A stretch of DNA of 64,000 nt from JAIEPX01 sp963725255 (GCA_963725255.1 CAVRXV010000011.1:163348-227347); one strand, 5' to 3'. Positions 1 through 8,981 are shown, counted from the stretch's first letter. Made by a program: numbers and translations. Notes: generated by a model not told the origin, from the sequence alone.

Positions 1-267
1 ACCTTTTTTAACTAATTCTGTCAGAAGCGTTTGATCTTCAATTACAGGCATGTACGTATTGAACGTTTTGTGATCAGTGTAAGTACCATTAATACTGCGG
101 TCATCGGTAATGGTCACCTTAGAGACCTGACCTTTATTAACGGCGTTCAAAAATTGGGAATAAGCAATTTTATCATTCGCGGTGTGGGGTGGATTCATAT
201 TGTTGAATACCACTACCATTATTAGGGCTATCACTGCCCATAACATCAAAGTTCGAACCATATTCAT
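1..267 (-). CDS. ftsH: FtsH (HflB) membrane AAA+ zinc metalloprotease, N-terminal 89 residues
   Basis: Reading leftward from 267, the frame stays open to the window edge and gives MNMVRTLMLWAVIALIMVVV..., a short cytoplasmic start and one transmembrane segment (about residues 5-22). A periplasmic stretch follows with the motifs KIAYSQFL, VNKGQVSKVTI and YMPVIEDQTLL, which match the FtsH N-terminal domain. FtsH is an ATP-dependent inner-membrane protease that removes misfolded membrane proteins and regulators such as LpxC and sigma-32. The AAA and protease domains lie outside the window. An alternative start is the in-frame ATG at 261; 267 is preferred because related FtsH proteins begin a few residues before the VxNLxLW-like motif. 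Upstream is a repeat-rich 320-bp gap. Confidence 0.88.
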   Translation of the reverse strand, partial: MNMVRTLMLWAVIALIMVVVFNNMNPPHTANDKIAYSQFLNAVNKGQVSKVTITDDRSINGTYTDHKTFNTYMPVIEDQTLLTELVKKG

Positions 268-339
268 TGGCGTGCCACTCTTTCAAATAACATTAGGTAA
301 AATAACATTATAGTCCGTCTTTCTTATATTGGAAACCTA

Positions 340-426
340 AATCATCTCCCGGTTAGAGGATTTTGGATGTTTTGCCCACCCAATGCCCTATATCAGGGCT
401 GTTAATTTTAAAACCGGGAGATGATT
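340..426. repeat. Dispersed inverted-repeat element, copy 1 (ccggga type)
   Basis: The ends aatcatctcccggtt (340-354) and aaccgggagatgatt (412-426) are exact reverse complements, and the body contains a small hairpin gccc-tatatca-gggc (384-398). About 60 bp of this unit recur almost unchanged at 513-585, and the left end recurs at 27852. It behaves like a small non-coding interspersed repeat; no ORF belongs to it. Confidence 0.7.
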
Positions 427-437
427 TCTTTAATATA

Positions 438-470
438 TTTAGGGGAGAGAATCACGATTCTCTCCCCTAA
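438..470. terminator. Strong hairpin in the 3' region of the upstream minus-strand gene
   Basis: aggggagagaatc (441-453) and gattctctcccct (456-468) form a perfect 13-bp stem with a 2-nt loop. It lies between the end of the gene at 587-1135 and ftsH, both minus strand, so it could stop transcription leftward. No clean U-tract follows in either direction, so the terminator role is inferred. Confidence 0.4.
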
Positions 471-512
471 AACCCCTCATCGCGAAAGGAAAATCTTCTG
501 GCTTGATCTCCA

Positions 513-585
513 CCATCTCCCGGTTAGAGGATTTTGGATGTTTTGCTCACCCAATGCCCTATATCAGGACTCTTGATTTTAACTA
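513..585. repeat. Dispersed repeat element, copy 2
   Basis: ccatctcccggttagagg at 513 and the following roughly 60 bp repeat the 340-426 element with a few substitutions. The right terminal inverted repeat is missing: the copy fades at about 585, next to the stop codon (587-589) of the neighbouring minus-strand gene. Confidence 0.65.
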
Positions 586-586
586 G

Positions 587-1135
587 CTATCCCCATTTTT
601 TGAAGGGGCTTGGTGTAGGCAAAGGACTCGGGTTTAGTCTCAAGGTATCCGCCGTATATCGACTCGTAATCTCGACGGTACTTGTCAATTGTTTGCGAAT
701 TTCAGGCATATCCACCTTAGTTAAGGCCTCTTCCAGCACATCAAGGGCACTACTAAAGCCATGCTCTGCGCACTTCGCTAAAACCGCTGCTAGCGCCTTT
801 CGCACACCCGACGAGGTACTGCTCGCCGTTAATACTTTCACTAACGCTTGACGCGCAGCGGGATCGTTATTGAGTAGTTTGGCGATCATTTCAAGCACAT
901 CAGCGGGCAAATTAGGTTTAAGTACTAATTGAAGCAAATCTTCAGGTATTAAATCTTGGCCTGCGCTCTCTTGAGTTTCACCACCCCTTTCAGTTTCAGT
1001 ATGAACAGCCTCTTTCAATGCGTGAACAATAATCCCTTGATCAACCTCCAGCTCACCTTGAGATCGACGACGTGAAACGATCATCAACAATGCTCGTAGA
1101 ATTTCATTTTCAATGGGATTAGCGACTTGACTCAT
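587..1135 (-). CDS. Hypothetical protein, helical, 182 aa
   Basis: Not recognised. The product starts MSQVANPIENEILRAL and is predicted to be mostly alpha-helical, with an acidic middle (TETERGGETQESAGQD) and a series of Leu/Ala helices (residues about 70-150) resembling a short helical-repeat domain. It ends in a Pro/Ser tail (NPSPLPTPSPFKKWG). No signal peptide or membrane segment is seen. It is followed upstream on the same strand by a 68-aa gene, and the two may be co-transcribed. Smooth codon use and the length of the frame support a real gene, but no ribosome binding site is obvious. Confidence 0.55.
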   Translation of the reverse strand: MSQVANPIENEILRALLMIVSRRRSQGELEVDQGIIVHALKEAVHTETERGGETQESAGQDLIPEDLLQLVLKPNLPADVLEMIAKLLNNDPAARQALVKVLTASSTSSGVRKALAAVLAKCAEHGFSSALDVLEEALTKVDMPEIRKQLTSTVEITSRYTADTLRLNPSPLPTPSPFKKWG

Positions 1136-1230
1136 TTTTTATATAGCTCTATAAGATTAAGGAATATTAATGATACCAGAAAAAATGCCTTTTTTATAGC
1201 GTATTTCGTGACAAATAAGTAATGATCTCA

Positions 1231-1437
1231 CTATTTAGGAGTGATTTCCTGAGATGGAAACAAAGCCTTATCGCTTTCCCATTGTTCTAGTTGCTGTTGA
1301 ATAGAGCCGATTTCGTTAAGACGATGACCTAACGCGGACTGACGTTGCTGAGCGAGTGCAACAACAGTTTCCATCGAGGTTGTGTTCGACACTGCGCGGC
1401 GAAAAACCACTACCTCTCCTTGTTTTTTATTACTCAT
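1231..1437 (-). CDS. Small hypothetical protein, 68 aa
   Basis: Not recognised. MSNKKQGEVVVFRRAVSNTT... is a soluble small protein with a probable coiled coil around residues 22-55 (VVALAQQRQSALGHRLNEIG and SIQQQLEQWE). The start is supported by AGGAG six bases upstream of the ATG. It lies 95 bp upstream of the 182-aa gene on the same strand. Confidence 0.5.
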   Translation of the reverse strand: MSNKKQGEVVVFRRAVSNTTSMETVVALAQQRQSALGHRLNEIGSIQQQLEQWESDKALFPSQEITPK

Positions 1438-1625
1438 AACACACTCCTATGTATTAGATCCGGGTTCAGGAGACATCCTAAAGATCGAGGCAAGAAAAAT
1501 CAAGCAAAAAAACTTTTGCCAAAAAACATGATAAAAACGTAATTTTATATTGACATCATTAATCAATACCTTTAAACTTTCCTACTAGAAAACCTAAATT
1601 AATTTTTTATAAAAGAGCACTGATT

Positions 1626-3101
1626 ATGCAAGAATCTGACAAAAATGAGAATCTGGACACCCTCAATGATAAACTAGAAAAATGTCTAGAACAAATGCAA
1701 AGAATTGTTGACGAGGCTCAGCAAGCTCAAGCATTAAAAGCGGAAGTTGTTGCCCAACCCGATCATGGAATTTTTTCACACGATGTATTTTTACAACAAG
1801 TAATACAAACCCGTAATAGTTCTGATGCTGAAACCAATCCTGTACGGAAGTATTTTCAGGGTAAAAAACATCCCCCTACAACTATTGGTCTAAGAGCTAG
1901 ACTTAGAGGTGAAAAAACACCTTCACCGAAAAAACGAATTAACGAAACTGAATCATCGGATTCCCCAAACCGATTTGTTTATTGGCAATCTCCTGCTAAA
2001 CCCTCATTAGAAGAACGACACAAAAAAAACCGAAAATCACCCCAAAATCTCCAAGAAAAATTTGATGCTGAACCATTAGAAGAAGCACCTCAAGCCGAGA
2101 AAAATAACTCAAAAAAACGCCCATCTGTATTGTTTAGCCTTGAATCCCAAATGGCTTCACCAAGCTCACCTTCAAGTGTATATTCACGTGGACACTCACC
2201 ATCTCCTAACAAAAAGCAATCTCGAAAACCAGATTCACTATTAGGTGAATCTTCAGCTTTCAATTGGTCTCAATCTTTAGGTCTGGATTCAATACCCGCG
2301 CCCAAAATTAACTCACCTCAAAAAGAAAGCTCACCTAAAACGCAAATATTACAAAGTCAACCAAAATATGAACTGGATCCATTAGAGAAAGCTAGTTTTC
2401 TGCATAAACAACTTACGGAGTTGAATAATCAGTATAAAAAAATTATTGAGGAAGAATATAGAAAAATCACAACTTTACTAAAACATAGTCGGGCCTTATT
2501 ACCTCAAAATTTAAATCTAGACGCACAAGGATCATCGCTATCTTATTGGCTGTCAGATGACTTATTTAATTTACTCTCACTTTCTTGTTTACGTGAGATA
2601 AAAGCTTTGACTACAAAAACTTATATCTCATTAGAAGAATTACAACATAAACTTAAAACTTTCGATATTCTACAGTGTGAAGATGAACAATTTGTTTCAA
2701 TTTATAAACAACTTACTATAAGTATTGATAATGCGATAACTGAAGATATAAAATTTCTAAAGAGCGCCTCTAGCTCATTAGAAGCTTATGAAAATCAATC
2801 GATGTTTTTCACTCAATATTTTGAAAAGACTAAAGACGAGTCACGCTTATTAAGCCAACTCTACGAATTAGTTAAAGATTCTACGGCAGTTTATCCAGGA
2901 TATTTAGAAGAGAATCCAACACTCGTGCGTAGACTGGTTGAAGGAGGGTGCAGATTTATCATCGGTATTCCTAAAGACTGTACTCGGTTACACTATCTTT
3001 CATCTATTTTCCCAAGCTTAAAACACACGCTTGTCAGTGTGACACACCAATATGAAGTTGAGAAAGCTGCTATTCAACAAACAGTTCTGCGAGCCTTTTA
3101 A
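1626..3101 (+). CDS. Orphan Ser/Lys-rich coiled-coil protein, effector-like, 491 aa
   Basis: Not recognised. Three parts are visible: an N-terminal coiled coil (residues about 9-40, LDTLNDKLEKCLEQMQRIVD); a long low-complexity Ser/Pro/Lys region (about 60-250) with repeated SPS/SPK motifs, probably disordered; and a helical C-terminal half (250-491). There is no signal peptide or membrane span. This modular, partly disordered build with no enzyme motif is typical of secreted host-interaction proteins of intracellular gammaproteobacteria, but that role is an inference. A fragment with a near-identical N-terminal motif lies at 18451. The weak ribosome binding site AGAG precedes the ATG by 8 bases. 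The gene stands alone between oppositely oriented or unrelated genes. Confidence 0.6.
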   Translation: MQESDKNENLDTLNDKLEKCLEQMQRIVDEAQQAQALKAEVVAQPDHGIFSHDVFLQQVIQTRNSSDAETNPVRKYFQGKKHPPTTIGLRARLRGEKTPSPKKRINETESSDSPNRFVYWQSPAKPSLEERHKKNRKSPQNLQEKFDAEPLEEAPQAEKNNSKKRPSVLFSLESQMASPSSPSSVYSRGHSPSPNKKQSRKPDSLLGESSAFNWSQSLGLDSIPAPKINSPQKESSPKTQILQSQPKYELDPLEKASFLHKQLTELNNQYKKIIEEEYRKITTLLKHSRALLPQNLNLDAQGSSLSYWLSDDLFNLLSLSCLREIKALTTKTYISLEELQHKLKTFDILQCEDEQFVSIYKQLTISIDNAITEDIKFLKSASSSLEAYENQSMFFTQYFEKTKDESRLLSQLYELVKDSTAVYPGYLEENPTLVRRLVEGGCRFIIGIPKDCTRLHYLSSIFPSLKHTLVSVTHQYEVEKAAIQQTVLRAF

Positions 3102-3235
3102 CAAAGGCTCACAGTTATCACTTCTCCATTAGTTCACAATTAGCATTGCACACCCCGATTATTCATGTAAAATTCAACGCCTCATGTTATTTAATTAGAG
3201 GTGGGCCTTTGATACTTGAGTAACTGGAGAAACGA

Positions 3236-4603
3236 GTGACTACTGAAGTTGAACTACATAAAGATGCCTTGGGCCTAGGTGAGTCCATGGTAATGGGTAT
3301 TGCTGGAACAGCACCTGCTTTTAGTGCTACAGCAACAACAGCAACCTTAATTGCTGCAGTAGGCGTATTAGCCGCAGGAAGTTTATTTTATTGCGGACTC
3401 ATCATGCTCGGTATTACGTTCGCTTTTATGCATTTAAATAAGATGATTACTAATGCTGGCGCTTCCTACGCGTGGGTTGGTAAAGTATTTCATCCCACTT
3501 TAGGTTTTTTAGCTGGGTGGGCACTTCTTGTCGCCTCCACTGTCTTTATGGTGTCAGGTACAATTCCAGCTGCGACAGCAACACTGATCCTTATTGCTCC
3601 CAAATTTGCCACGGCTCCCGGAGCCGTAACGTTTGTCGCCGCAGGGTGGCTTTTGGTCGTCAGCGCTATTGTCGTTAAAGGCATTAAACCAACAAGTTAT
3701 ACACAAGTGATAATGACAACCATCGAGGTCGGCGTTTTAGTTGCCGTAATTATCGCCTCCATTGTCCATTACAGTCACGAAGGCGCACACTTATTTACGT
3801 GGCGTTGGTTTTCATTGAGTGAATTTACTCCAACTGTTTTTGCCAGTGGTGCTCTGATTGCACTATTCTTCTTCTGGGGCTGGGATGTGACACTCAATCT
3901 CAACGAAGAAACGAGAAATGGAGAATATGTTTCTGGACGCGGCGCCTTAGCAGCCATGATTACATCATTATTATTGTTTATAGGATTCGTTGTTGCAGTT
4001 TTACTAGTGCTAAGCGACACAGAAATTCAACAATCTAGTACCAATGTCTTATTTGCCGTAGCTGAGAAATTATTTCCACATCCTTGGAGTTATTTGGCCG
4101 TTTTCGCAGTCATGCTAAGCTCAATAGGCACTCTCGAAACATCTATACTTCAATTTACACGCACAATGTATGCAAAAGCTCGAGACGGTGCTTTGCAACC
4201 TCGATACGCAATTTTACACAATAGTTGGCGAACTCCTTGGGTTGCAACGAGCGTGATTGTTGTATTGGGCTTAGCATTACTTTTTCTTTCATCCTATTTT
4301 CCATCGATTAATTTAATTATCAAAGATTCCGTCAATGCGATTGGATTTCAAGTGGCGTTCTATTATGGTTTAGCAGGTTTTGCATGTGCATGGCATTATC
4401 GCTCTGATGCAATGAAAGGCATATGGCCCTTTATTACCTTATTATTATGGCCAGCAGCCAGCGCCAGTTTCCTCGTATTTATTGCGTGCTATAGTATTCC
4501 AACTTTCGATTTTATCACGGTGCTCATTGGTATCGGTGGAATTGCTATCGGAATCATTCCAATGGTTCTCAATCGTTTACGGAATAAAGGGGTCAAATCT
4601 TGA
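3236..4603 (+). CDS. APC-superfamily amino acid permease
   Basis: A 455-residue inner-membrane protein with about 12 transmembrane segments. The N-terminal GLGESMVMGIAGTAPAFS is the unwound first helix characteristic of APC amino acid/polyamine transporters, and NAGASYAWVGKVFHPTLGFLAGW is the second family signature. It should import an amino acid or related cation with protons; substrate unknown. The start is GTG at 3236, with CTGGAGA six bases before it, and translation begins TTEVELHKDALGLGES. The last codons and the TGA stop (4601-4603) lie inside a dispersed repeat, so the C-terminus NKGVKS was probably supplied by that element. Confidence 0.88.
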   Translation: MTTEVELHKDALGLGESMVMGIAGTAPAFSATATTATLIAAVGVLAAGSLFYCGLIMLGITFAFMHLNKMITNAGASYAWVGKVFHPTLGFLAGWALLVASTVFMVSGTIPAATATLILIAPKFATAPGAVTFVAAGWLLVVSAIVVKGIKPTSYTQVIMTTIEVGVLVAVIIASIVHYSHEGAHLFTWRWFSLSEFTPTVFASGALIALFFFWGWDVTLNLNEETRNGEYVSGRGALAAMITSLLLFIGFVVAVLLVLSDTEIQQSSTNVLFAVAEKLFPHPWSYLAVFAVMLSSIGTLETSILQFTRTMYAKARDGALQPRYAILHNSWRTPWVATSVIVVLGLALLFLSSYFPSINLIIKDSVNAIGFQVAFYYGLAGFACAWHYRSDAMKGIWPFITLLLWPAASASFLVFIACYSIPTFDFITVLIGIGGIAIGIIPMVLNRLRNKGVKS

Positions 4604-4633
4604 CAGAATAAATAGGTGTCAGATCTTACACCT
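4588..4633. repeat. Palindromic repeat family, copy A (degenerate)
   Basis: Contains the outer box aggggtcaaatct followed by a second box ataggtgtcagatcttacacctat, whose ends ataggtgt and acacctat pair. It shows both variants of the box (ggggtcaaatct and aggtgtcagatct) side by side, whereas the other copies carry a single type. It overlaps the stop codon of the amino acid permease. Confidence 0.6.
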
Positions 4634-4668
4634 ATCTGCCTATCCTGATTATAGCTCGAGGTTATAGG

Positions 4669-6387
4669 ATGACCGTACACAACAAGGAAATCGCTGATTT
4701 ATTCAATCAATTAGCTGATTTACTCGAGATTGAAGGTGCGAATCCATTTCGAGTTCGTGCCTACCGCAACGCAGCACGCTATATTGCCGATTCTCCTCAC
4801 AGTCTCGCTGAAAGAGTAAAAGCCAAAGAAGATCTTACAGAACTTCCAGGCATCGGAAAGGATCTAGCCAAAAAAATCGAAACCATCGTGACCACAGGTC
4901 ACTTACCCGCATTAGAAAAAGAAGAAAAACAGGTTCCTCACGCTTTGATCGAGATGATGCGCTTGCCTGGTTTAGGTCCAAAACGCGTAAAAAAATTATT
5001 CGATATTTTACATATCAACAATCTTGAAGATTTAAAAAAAGCCGCAGAACAACACAAAATTTCTCAACTACCAAGATTCGGGATAAAAATAGAAGAAAAA
5101 ATATTGACCGAATTAAAACGAATCAAAGAAACATCAAAACGATATTTACTCGCTGATGTTGAAGATATTGCCAATGAACTCACTACTTACCTAAAAGAAA
5201 TTCCCGGAATCAGTGACGTAACTGTTGCGGGTAGTTACAGGCGACGTTGTGAAACAGTGGGCGATTTAGATATTTTAGTGACAAATAAAAAAGGATCTGA
5301 AGTCATTAATGCTTTTGTAAATTTCCCCAAAGTTAAAAACATTATTTCTCAAGGCACTACGCGATCCACAGTGCGTTTATCCTCAGGACTGCAAGTCGAT
5401 TTACGTGTAGTGCCAAAAATTCATTATGGTGCAGCCATGCATTATTTTACTGGCTCCAAATCTCACAATATTGAATTACGCAATAGAGCGGTAAAAAAAG
5501 GCTGGAAATTTAATGAATACGGCGTTTATGAAGGTGAGAAATGCTTGGCTAGTAAAACTGAACAAGACATATACCAACTCTTTAAACTCCCCTTTATTCC
5601 ACCTGAATTACGAGAAAATCGAGGTGAGTTTGAAGCTGCAGAGAAAAATCAACTGCCCCATCTGATCGAACTCTCTGACATTCGTGGGGATTTTCACGTC
5701 CACACCACTGAAACTGACGGGGCAGATACCTTAGAAGAAATGGTTCAAGCCGCTATTAAATTAGGATATGAATTCATAGCGATAACAGATCACACTCAAA
5801 ACCTGAAAATGGTAAAAGGACAAGATGAAAAACGTGTATTACAACAAATCAAAAAAATTCAAAAACTAAACGATAAAGTTGCACCGTTTAAAATATTGGC
5901 AGGCGCTGAAGTTGATATTTTAAAAGATGGTCGCTTGGATTTATCTGATGATATTTTAGCACAACTAGATGTTACAGTTTGTTCAATCCACTCTCACTTT
6001 AATCTTTCAGAAAAAGAACAAACAAATCGAGTGCTCAAAGCGATGGAAAATCCTTACTTTCGTATTTTCGGACATCCTACGGGTCGATTACTAAATCAGC
6101 GAGAACCCTATTCCATTGATCTTGAAACCATCATTAAAGCAGCAAAAAAACACGGACATTATTTAGAAATTAATGCCCAACCCTCAAGAATGGATTTGGA
6201 TGATCAACATTGCCGAATGGCAAAAGAGTATGGTGTAAAAGTTGTGATATCTACAGACTCTCATAGTAAAAACCAACTCGGTAACATGCAATTTGGTGTT
6301 AGCCAAGCCCGTAGAGGCTGGCTAGAAAAAGACGATGTGCTGAATACTCTGCCTCTAAAAAAGCTTCTGAAATTGTTGAAGTGTTGA
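4669..6387 (+). CDS. polX: Family X DNA polymerase with C-terminal PHP exonuclease domain (PolX)
   Basis: A 572-residue protein of normal PolX length. Residues 1-150 carry helix-hairpin-helix segments (LPGIGKDLAKKI near 58 and LPGLGPKRVKKL near 100). Residues about 185-250 hold the polymerase palm with GSYRRR, the metal-binding pair in VGDLDILVT and a third acidic residue in LQVDLRVV. From about 340 a PHP domain begins with DFHVHTTETDG, followed by AITDHT, GAEVDIL, SIHSHF, FGHPTGR and STDSHS, giving a full set of metal ligands. PolX fills short gaps in base-excision repair and the PHP domain adds 3'-5' exonuclease and AP-endonuclease activity. The stop TGA (6385-6387) lies in the left arm of a long palindrome. 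Confidence 0.93.
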   Translation: MTVHNKEIADLFNQLADLLEIEGANPFRVRAYRNAARYIADSPHSLAERVKAKEDLTELPGIGKDLAKKIETIVTTGHLPALEKEEKQVPHALIEMMRLPGLGPKRVKKLFDILHINNLEDLKKAAEQHKISQLPRFGIKIEEKILTELKRIKETSKRYLLADVEDIANELTTYLKEIPGISDVTVAGSYRRRCETVGDLDILVTNKKGSEVINAFVNFPKVKNIISQGTTRSTVRLSSGLQVDLRVVPKIHYGAAMHYFTGSKSHNIELRNRAVKKGWKFNEYGVYEGEKCLASKTEQDIYQLFKLPFIPPELRENRGEFEAAEKNQLPHLIELSDIRGDFHVHTTETDGADTLEEMVQAAIKLGYEFIAITDHTQNLKMVKGQDEKRVLQQIKKIQKLNDKVAPFKILAGAEVDILKDGRLDLSDDILAQLDVTVCSIHSHFNLSEKEQTNRVLKAMENPYFRIFGHPTGRLLNQREPYSIDLETIIKAAKKHGHYLEINAQPSRMDLDDQHCRMAKEYGVKVVISTDSHSKNQLGNMQFGVSQARRGWLEKDDVLNTLPLKKLLKLLKC

Positions 6388-6454
6388 AGGGGTCAAGTCT
6401 AAATTAATTGATTAATTAGTAATTAATCAATTAATTTAGACTTGACCCCTTCAA
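6384..6454. repeat. Palindromic repeat family, copy B (34-bp perfect arms)
   Basis: Left arm 6384-6417 and right arm 6421-6454 are exact reverse complements separated by agt. The outer box is aggggtcaagtct and the inner stem is AT-rich. The left arm contains the polX stop codon. It can fold into a very stable RNA hairpin and probably ends polX transcription, although it lacks a U-tract. Confidence 0.8.
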
Positions 6455-6465
6455 TCACCTTCAAT

Positions 6466-6525
6466 TCAAAACATACCTAATTCTAACTTTGCAACATCCG
6501 ACATCTTCTTGCTGCACGGGGATCA
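6466..6525 (-). pseudogene. Remnant of a sufT 3' end
   Basis: Read on the minus strand this gives KKMSDVAKLELGM then F-stop, against REKMSDVAKLELGML-stop at the end of the intact sufT (20117). Within the DVAKLELGM codons all differences are synonymous; a small deletion breaks the frame just before, at the DPP motif. It has the same orientation as sufT. Together the two copies bracket the accessory segment 6.5-20.1 kb, so it may be the displaced original end of sufT left by an integration event. Confidence 0.65.
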
Positions 6526-6571
6526 ACTTACAAAGCAAAATGTTCTAATTTAGAACTAAAATGGTCAAATA

Positions 6572-6600
6572 TTGACAAAATCAGTTTAATAATGTATCCT
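6572..6600 (+). promoter_or_regulatory. Promoter of the first XRE-ImmA gene
   Basis: TTGACA (6572-6577), a 17-bp spacer and TATCCT (6595-6600) form a plausible sigma-70 promoter. Its -10 box covers an upstream in-frame ATG at 6592, which argues that translation begins instead at 6628. Confidence 0.5.
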
Positions 6601-6627
6601 TTTGCTATAGACCTAGAGGATGAGACT

Positions 6628-7863
6628 ATGAATCTGAAAGAACTAGCACAACGCCTACGAAACGCACGAAAACAAGCTGGCATAAGCCAACAAGCTGCAG
6701 CCCATGCCATCAATGTTGCTCGAACTGCTATCACGCAAATGGAAGCAGGCAAACGTTCCGTGTCCACATTTGAACTCACCAAGCTCGCAAAGCTCTATAG
6801 ACAACCTATCCCTTACTTTCTTGATGAGCATATCGACAGTAACGATACTCTTGAGGCCTTGCTATACCGCGCAGAACCTAGCCTCAATGATGTACCTGAT
6901 ATTAAACGTCACATTGATCATTATATTGATCTCTGCCGTGAAGGCTCGAACCTTGAGAAACTCTTGAAATATGAATCTCGAATGGGCCCGCCGATGTATT
7001 CACTTTCTCTCTCTAATCACAAAGGTGAAGCAGTACTGCAAGGAGAGTCCGTCGCTGAACAAGAACGTAAACGCATCAACTTAGGGAATGAACCTATTGG
7101 CGACGTTGCTGAGTTAATTGCCAAACAATCTATATGGGTTTCTAGCGCTAACTTACCCAACACCATCTCAGGCTTATTTTTAAATCATAATAAAACGGGC
7201 TTAATTATTTTAGTCAATGCAGCACACGTAAAATCACGCAAGCGTTTTTCGTATGCACACGAATATGCGCACGCACTACTAGATCGGACTGATCAGGTCA
7301 GAATTTCGAGCACAGCCAACAACGCTGAACTGATTGAAATCAGAGCAAATGCATTTGCTGCAGCATTCTTAATGCCCAAAGAAGCAATCTTCAATATTTT
7401 ATATAGCCTAAACAAAGGAAAACCTAGCAGATCCGATCACATTATCCACGATGTTGCCAGTGAAAACACTTTTACTGTAAAAGAGCGTGCGATTCCCTAC
7501 TCGCAAACAATAACCTACCAAGATGCCGCGATCATTGCGCATCACTTCGGCACAAGCTATCAAGCCGCCATTTATCGTTTACGAAATTTGAATTGCATAT
7601 CACTACAAGAATGTGATCTGCTATTGAAAAAAGAAAACGATGGAAAAAATTACCTCTGCGCCCTTAATATGTTTTCAGATTTAGAAACAAACGAAGATGA
7701 AAAACTTTGGGATCGTGAGCTTCGTATTGAGTTGGTGCATTTAGCGATTGAAGCCTATAGACGAGAAGAAATTTCCCGCGGAAGAATATTAGAGCTAGGA
7801 GATCAAATTGGCATAGGAGGTAAAACTTTATATCAATTAGCGCAAGCTACTTTAGATGTATAG
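6628..7863 (+). CDS. XRE-family regulator with ImmA/IrrE metallopeptidase domain (module 1)
   Basis: Residues about 1-65 form a Cro/CI helix-turn-helix (LAQRLRNARKQAGISQQAAA through TAITQMEAGKRSVS). A COG2856-type ImmA/IrrE domain follows, with the zinc motif HEYAH in RFSYAHEYAHALL and a downstream EIRANAFAAAFLMP. Such proteins act as antitoxin-like or stress-sensing regulators that cleave or bind a partner. The start at 6628 is chosen because AGAGGA lies seven bases upstream and the ORF-extending ATG at 6592 lies inside the promoter. A PIN-domain gene begins 5 bp after the stop, so the two form an operon. An analogous pair sits 1.4 kb downstream, but the two regulators are not close copies. 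Confidence 0.85.
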   Translation: MNLKELAQRLRNARKQAGISQQAAAHAINVARTAITQMEAGKRSVSTFELTKLAKLYRQPIPYFLDEHIDSNDTLEALLYRAEPSLNDVPDIKRHIDHYIDLCREGSNLEKLLKYESRMGPPMYSLSLSNHKGEAVLQGESVAEQERKRINLGNEPIGDVAELIAKQSIWVSSANLPNTISGLFLNHNKTGLIILVNAAHVKSRKRFSYAHEYAHALLDRTDQVRISSTANNAELIEIRANAFAAAFLMPKEAIFNILYSLNKGKPSRSDHIIHDVASENTFTVKERAIPYSQTITYQDAAIIAHHFGTSYQAAIYRLRNLNCISLQECDLLLKKENDGKNYLCALNMFSDLETNEDEKLWDRELRIELVHLAIEAYRREEISRGRILELGDQIGIGGKTLYQLAQATLDV

Positions 7864-7868
7864 AAAAA

Positions 7869-8387
7869 ATGTCACTTAAAGATAATAAAACAATTTTAAT
7901 GACTGATACTTCAGTATTAATAAATTTTATCAATATAAATAGACTTGATTTACTAGGATTATTTCAGGGAACATTTTTCATTACAAACCATGTTATCTCA
8001 GAAATAACTAATGAATTCTCAGAACAACAAAAGGTACTTAATAACGCAATCGATACTAAAATACTCGATGTCATTACCGTAGATAGACCCAATGAACTTA
8101 CACTATATAACGAACTGATTAAAACTGGCCGTTTAGGATCAGGAGAATGCTCAGCCATTGCCTGTGCCATAGAGAGAAATTACTCACTTGCAATGGAGGA
8201 TAAGCGCGCCTGTAAACAGGCAAAAATAATGGCTCCAAATATACAAATACTCAAAACGCAAGACATTATTACTTCTCTCATTACCCAAGGGATAATCAAC
8301 CTGGAAGAAGCTGATAACATCAAAGAAACGTGGGAACATAAATTTAAATTTAAGTTAAGCTTCTCTTCTTTTAAAGAATTCACTTAA
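7869..8387 (+). CDS. PIN-domain putative ribonuclease toxin (module 1)
   Basis: A 172-residue protein with the PIN-fold acidic residues in order: TDTSVLINF (Asp), NHVISEIT (Glu), LGSGECSAIACA (Glu) and MEDKRACKQA (Asp). PIN domains are Mg-dependent RNases and common VapC-type toxins. It follows the XRE-ImmA gene by 5 bp, which is expected for an antitoxin-toxin pair in which the XRE-ImmA protein is the regulator. The C-terminal 40 residues are Lys/Phe-rich and unlike standard VapC. The target is unknown. Confidence 0.75.
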   Translation: MSLKDNKTILMTDTSVLINFININRLDLLGLFQGTFFITNHVISEITNEFSEQQKVLNNAIDTKILDVITVDRPNELTLYNELIKTGRLGSGECSAIACAIERNYSLAMEDKRACKQAKIMAPNIQILKTQDIITSLITQGIINLEEADNIKETWEHKFKFKLSFSSFKEFT

Positions 8388-8400
8388 AAAAGACAACTTG

Positions 8401-8981
8401 AATTATAAGAAATACAAACGCACTTTTTTCAAAATTAGGTTCTTTTTTTTTCAATTATCTTCAACGCCCTAATTACCTCACAACTGAAATCTGCTTAAAA
8501 ACAGAACTTCCCACTCTGTTTTCTAATTTAAAAACTATGAAATATCGCCTCATTTTATCAACTCGCTTTCCCAAAGACGAAAACCACTCTTGGCCTCTTT
8601 TTCACCAACCTACTGATTGATCGTAGTCATATTCAAGTTCAGGATCACAGCCGATTTCCTGCTCGATTTGATATTCTTCCGGTGGTGCCCTTGCACGCTG
8701 CATCTTTGGTGCTTCAATTTCTTCTCCTAAGTGCGTTAATATCTTAGTGATGCTGATGGCGTCTCTAATAAAGGCAATTAACTTCATTTGTGCACCACAA
8801 CCCTCACACTTTAATGGATCCACTTCGTACACCTTCGCTATTAATCTCGCCCAGGTTTTTGAGCCTATTTTCGGTTGGGACTGAAGGTTCAACTTGCTGG
8901 CGGCTGCCTCGATTATTAGATCGTTTAGTAACGCATTACTCTCTGCGGTGTCTGGCCTATAATGCTGATTAGCGAACTGGG
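8401..8981 (-). mobile_element. Truncated IS91-type element (ori end plus 3' part of transposase)
   Basis: These 581 bp appear identical by eye to 16675-17255, the 3' part of the complete element. They include the same 3' non-coding end, the small hairpin aaaacaga-N9-tctgtttt, and 126 C-terminal transposase codons ending in the stop near 8602. The sequence flanking the ori end is cttg, that is caag on the element's strand, the tetranucleotide recognised by IS91-family elements. Identity stops exactly at 8981, where a cysteine desulfurase remnant begins. Confidence 0.85.

Noticed and set aside
534..851. Plus-strand open frame of 105 codons over the repeat and the 587-1135 gene
   Set aside because: Starts inside a dispersed repeat and runs antisense to a better gene; no ribosome binding site.
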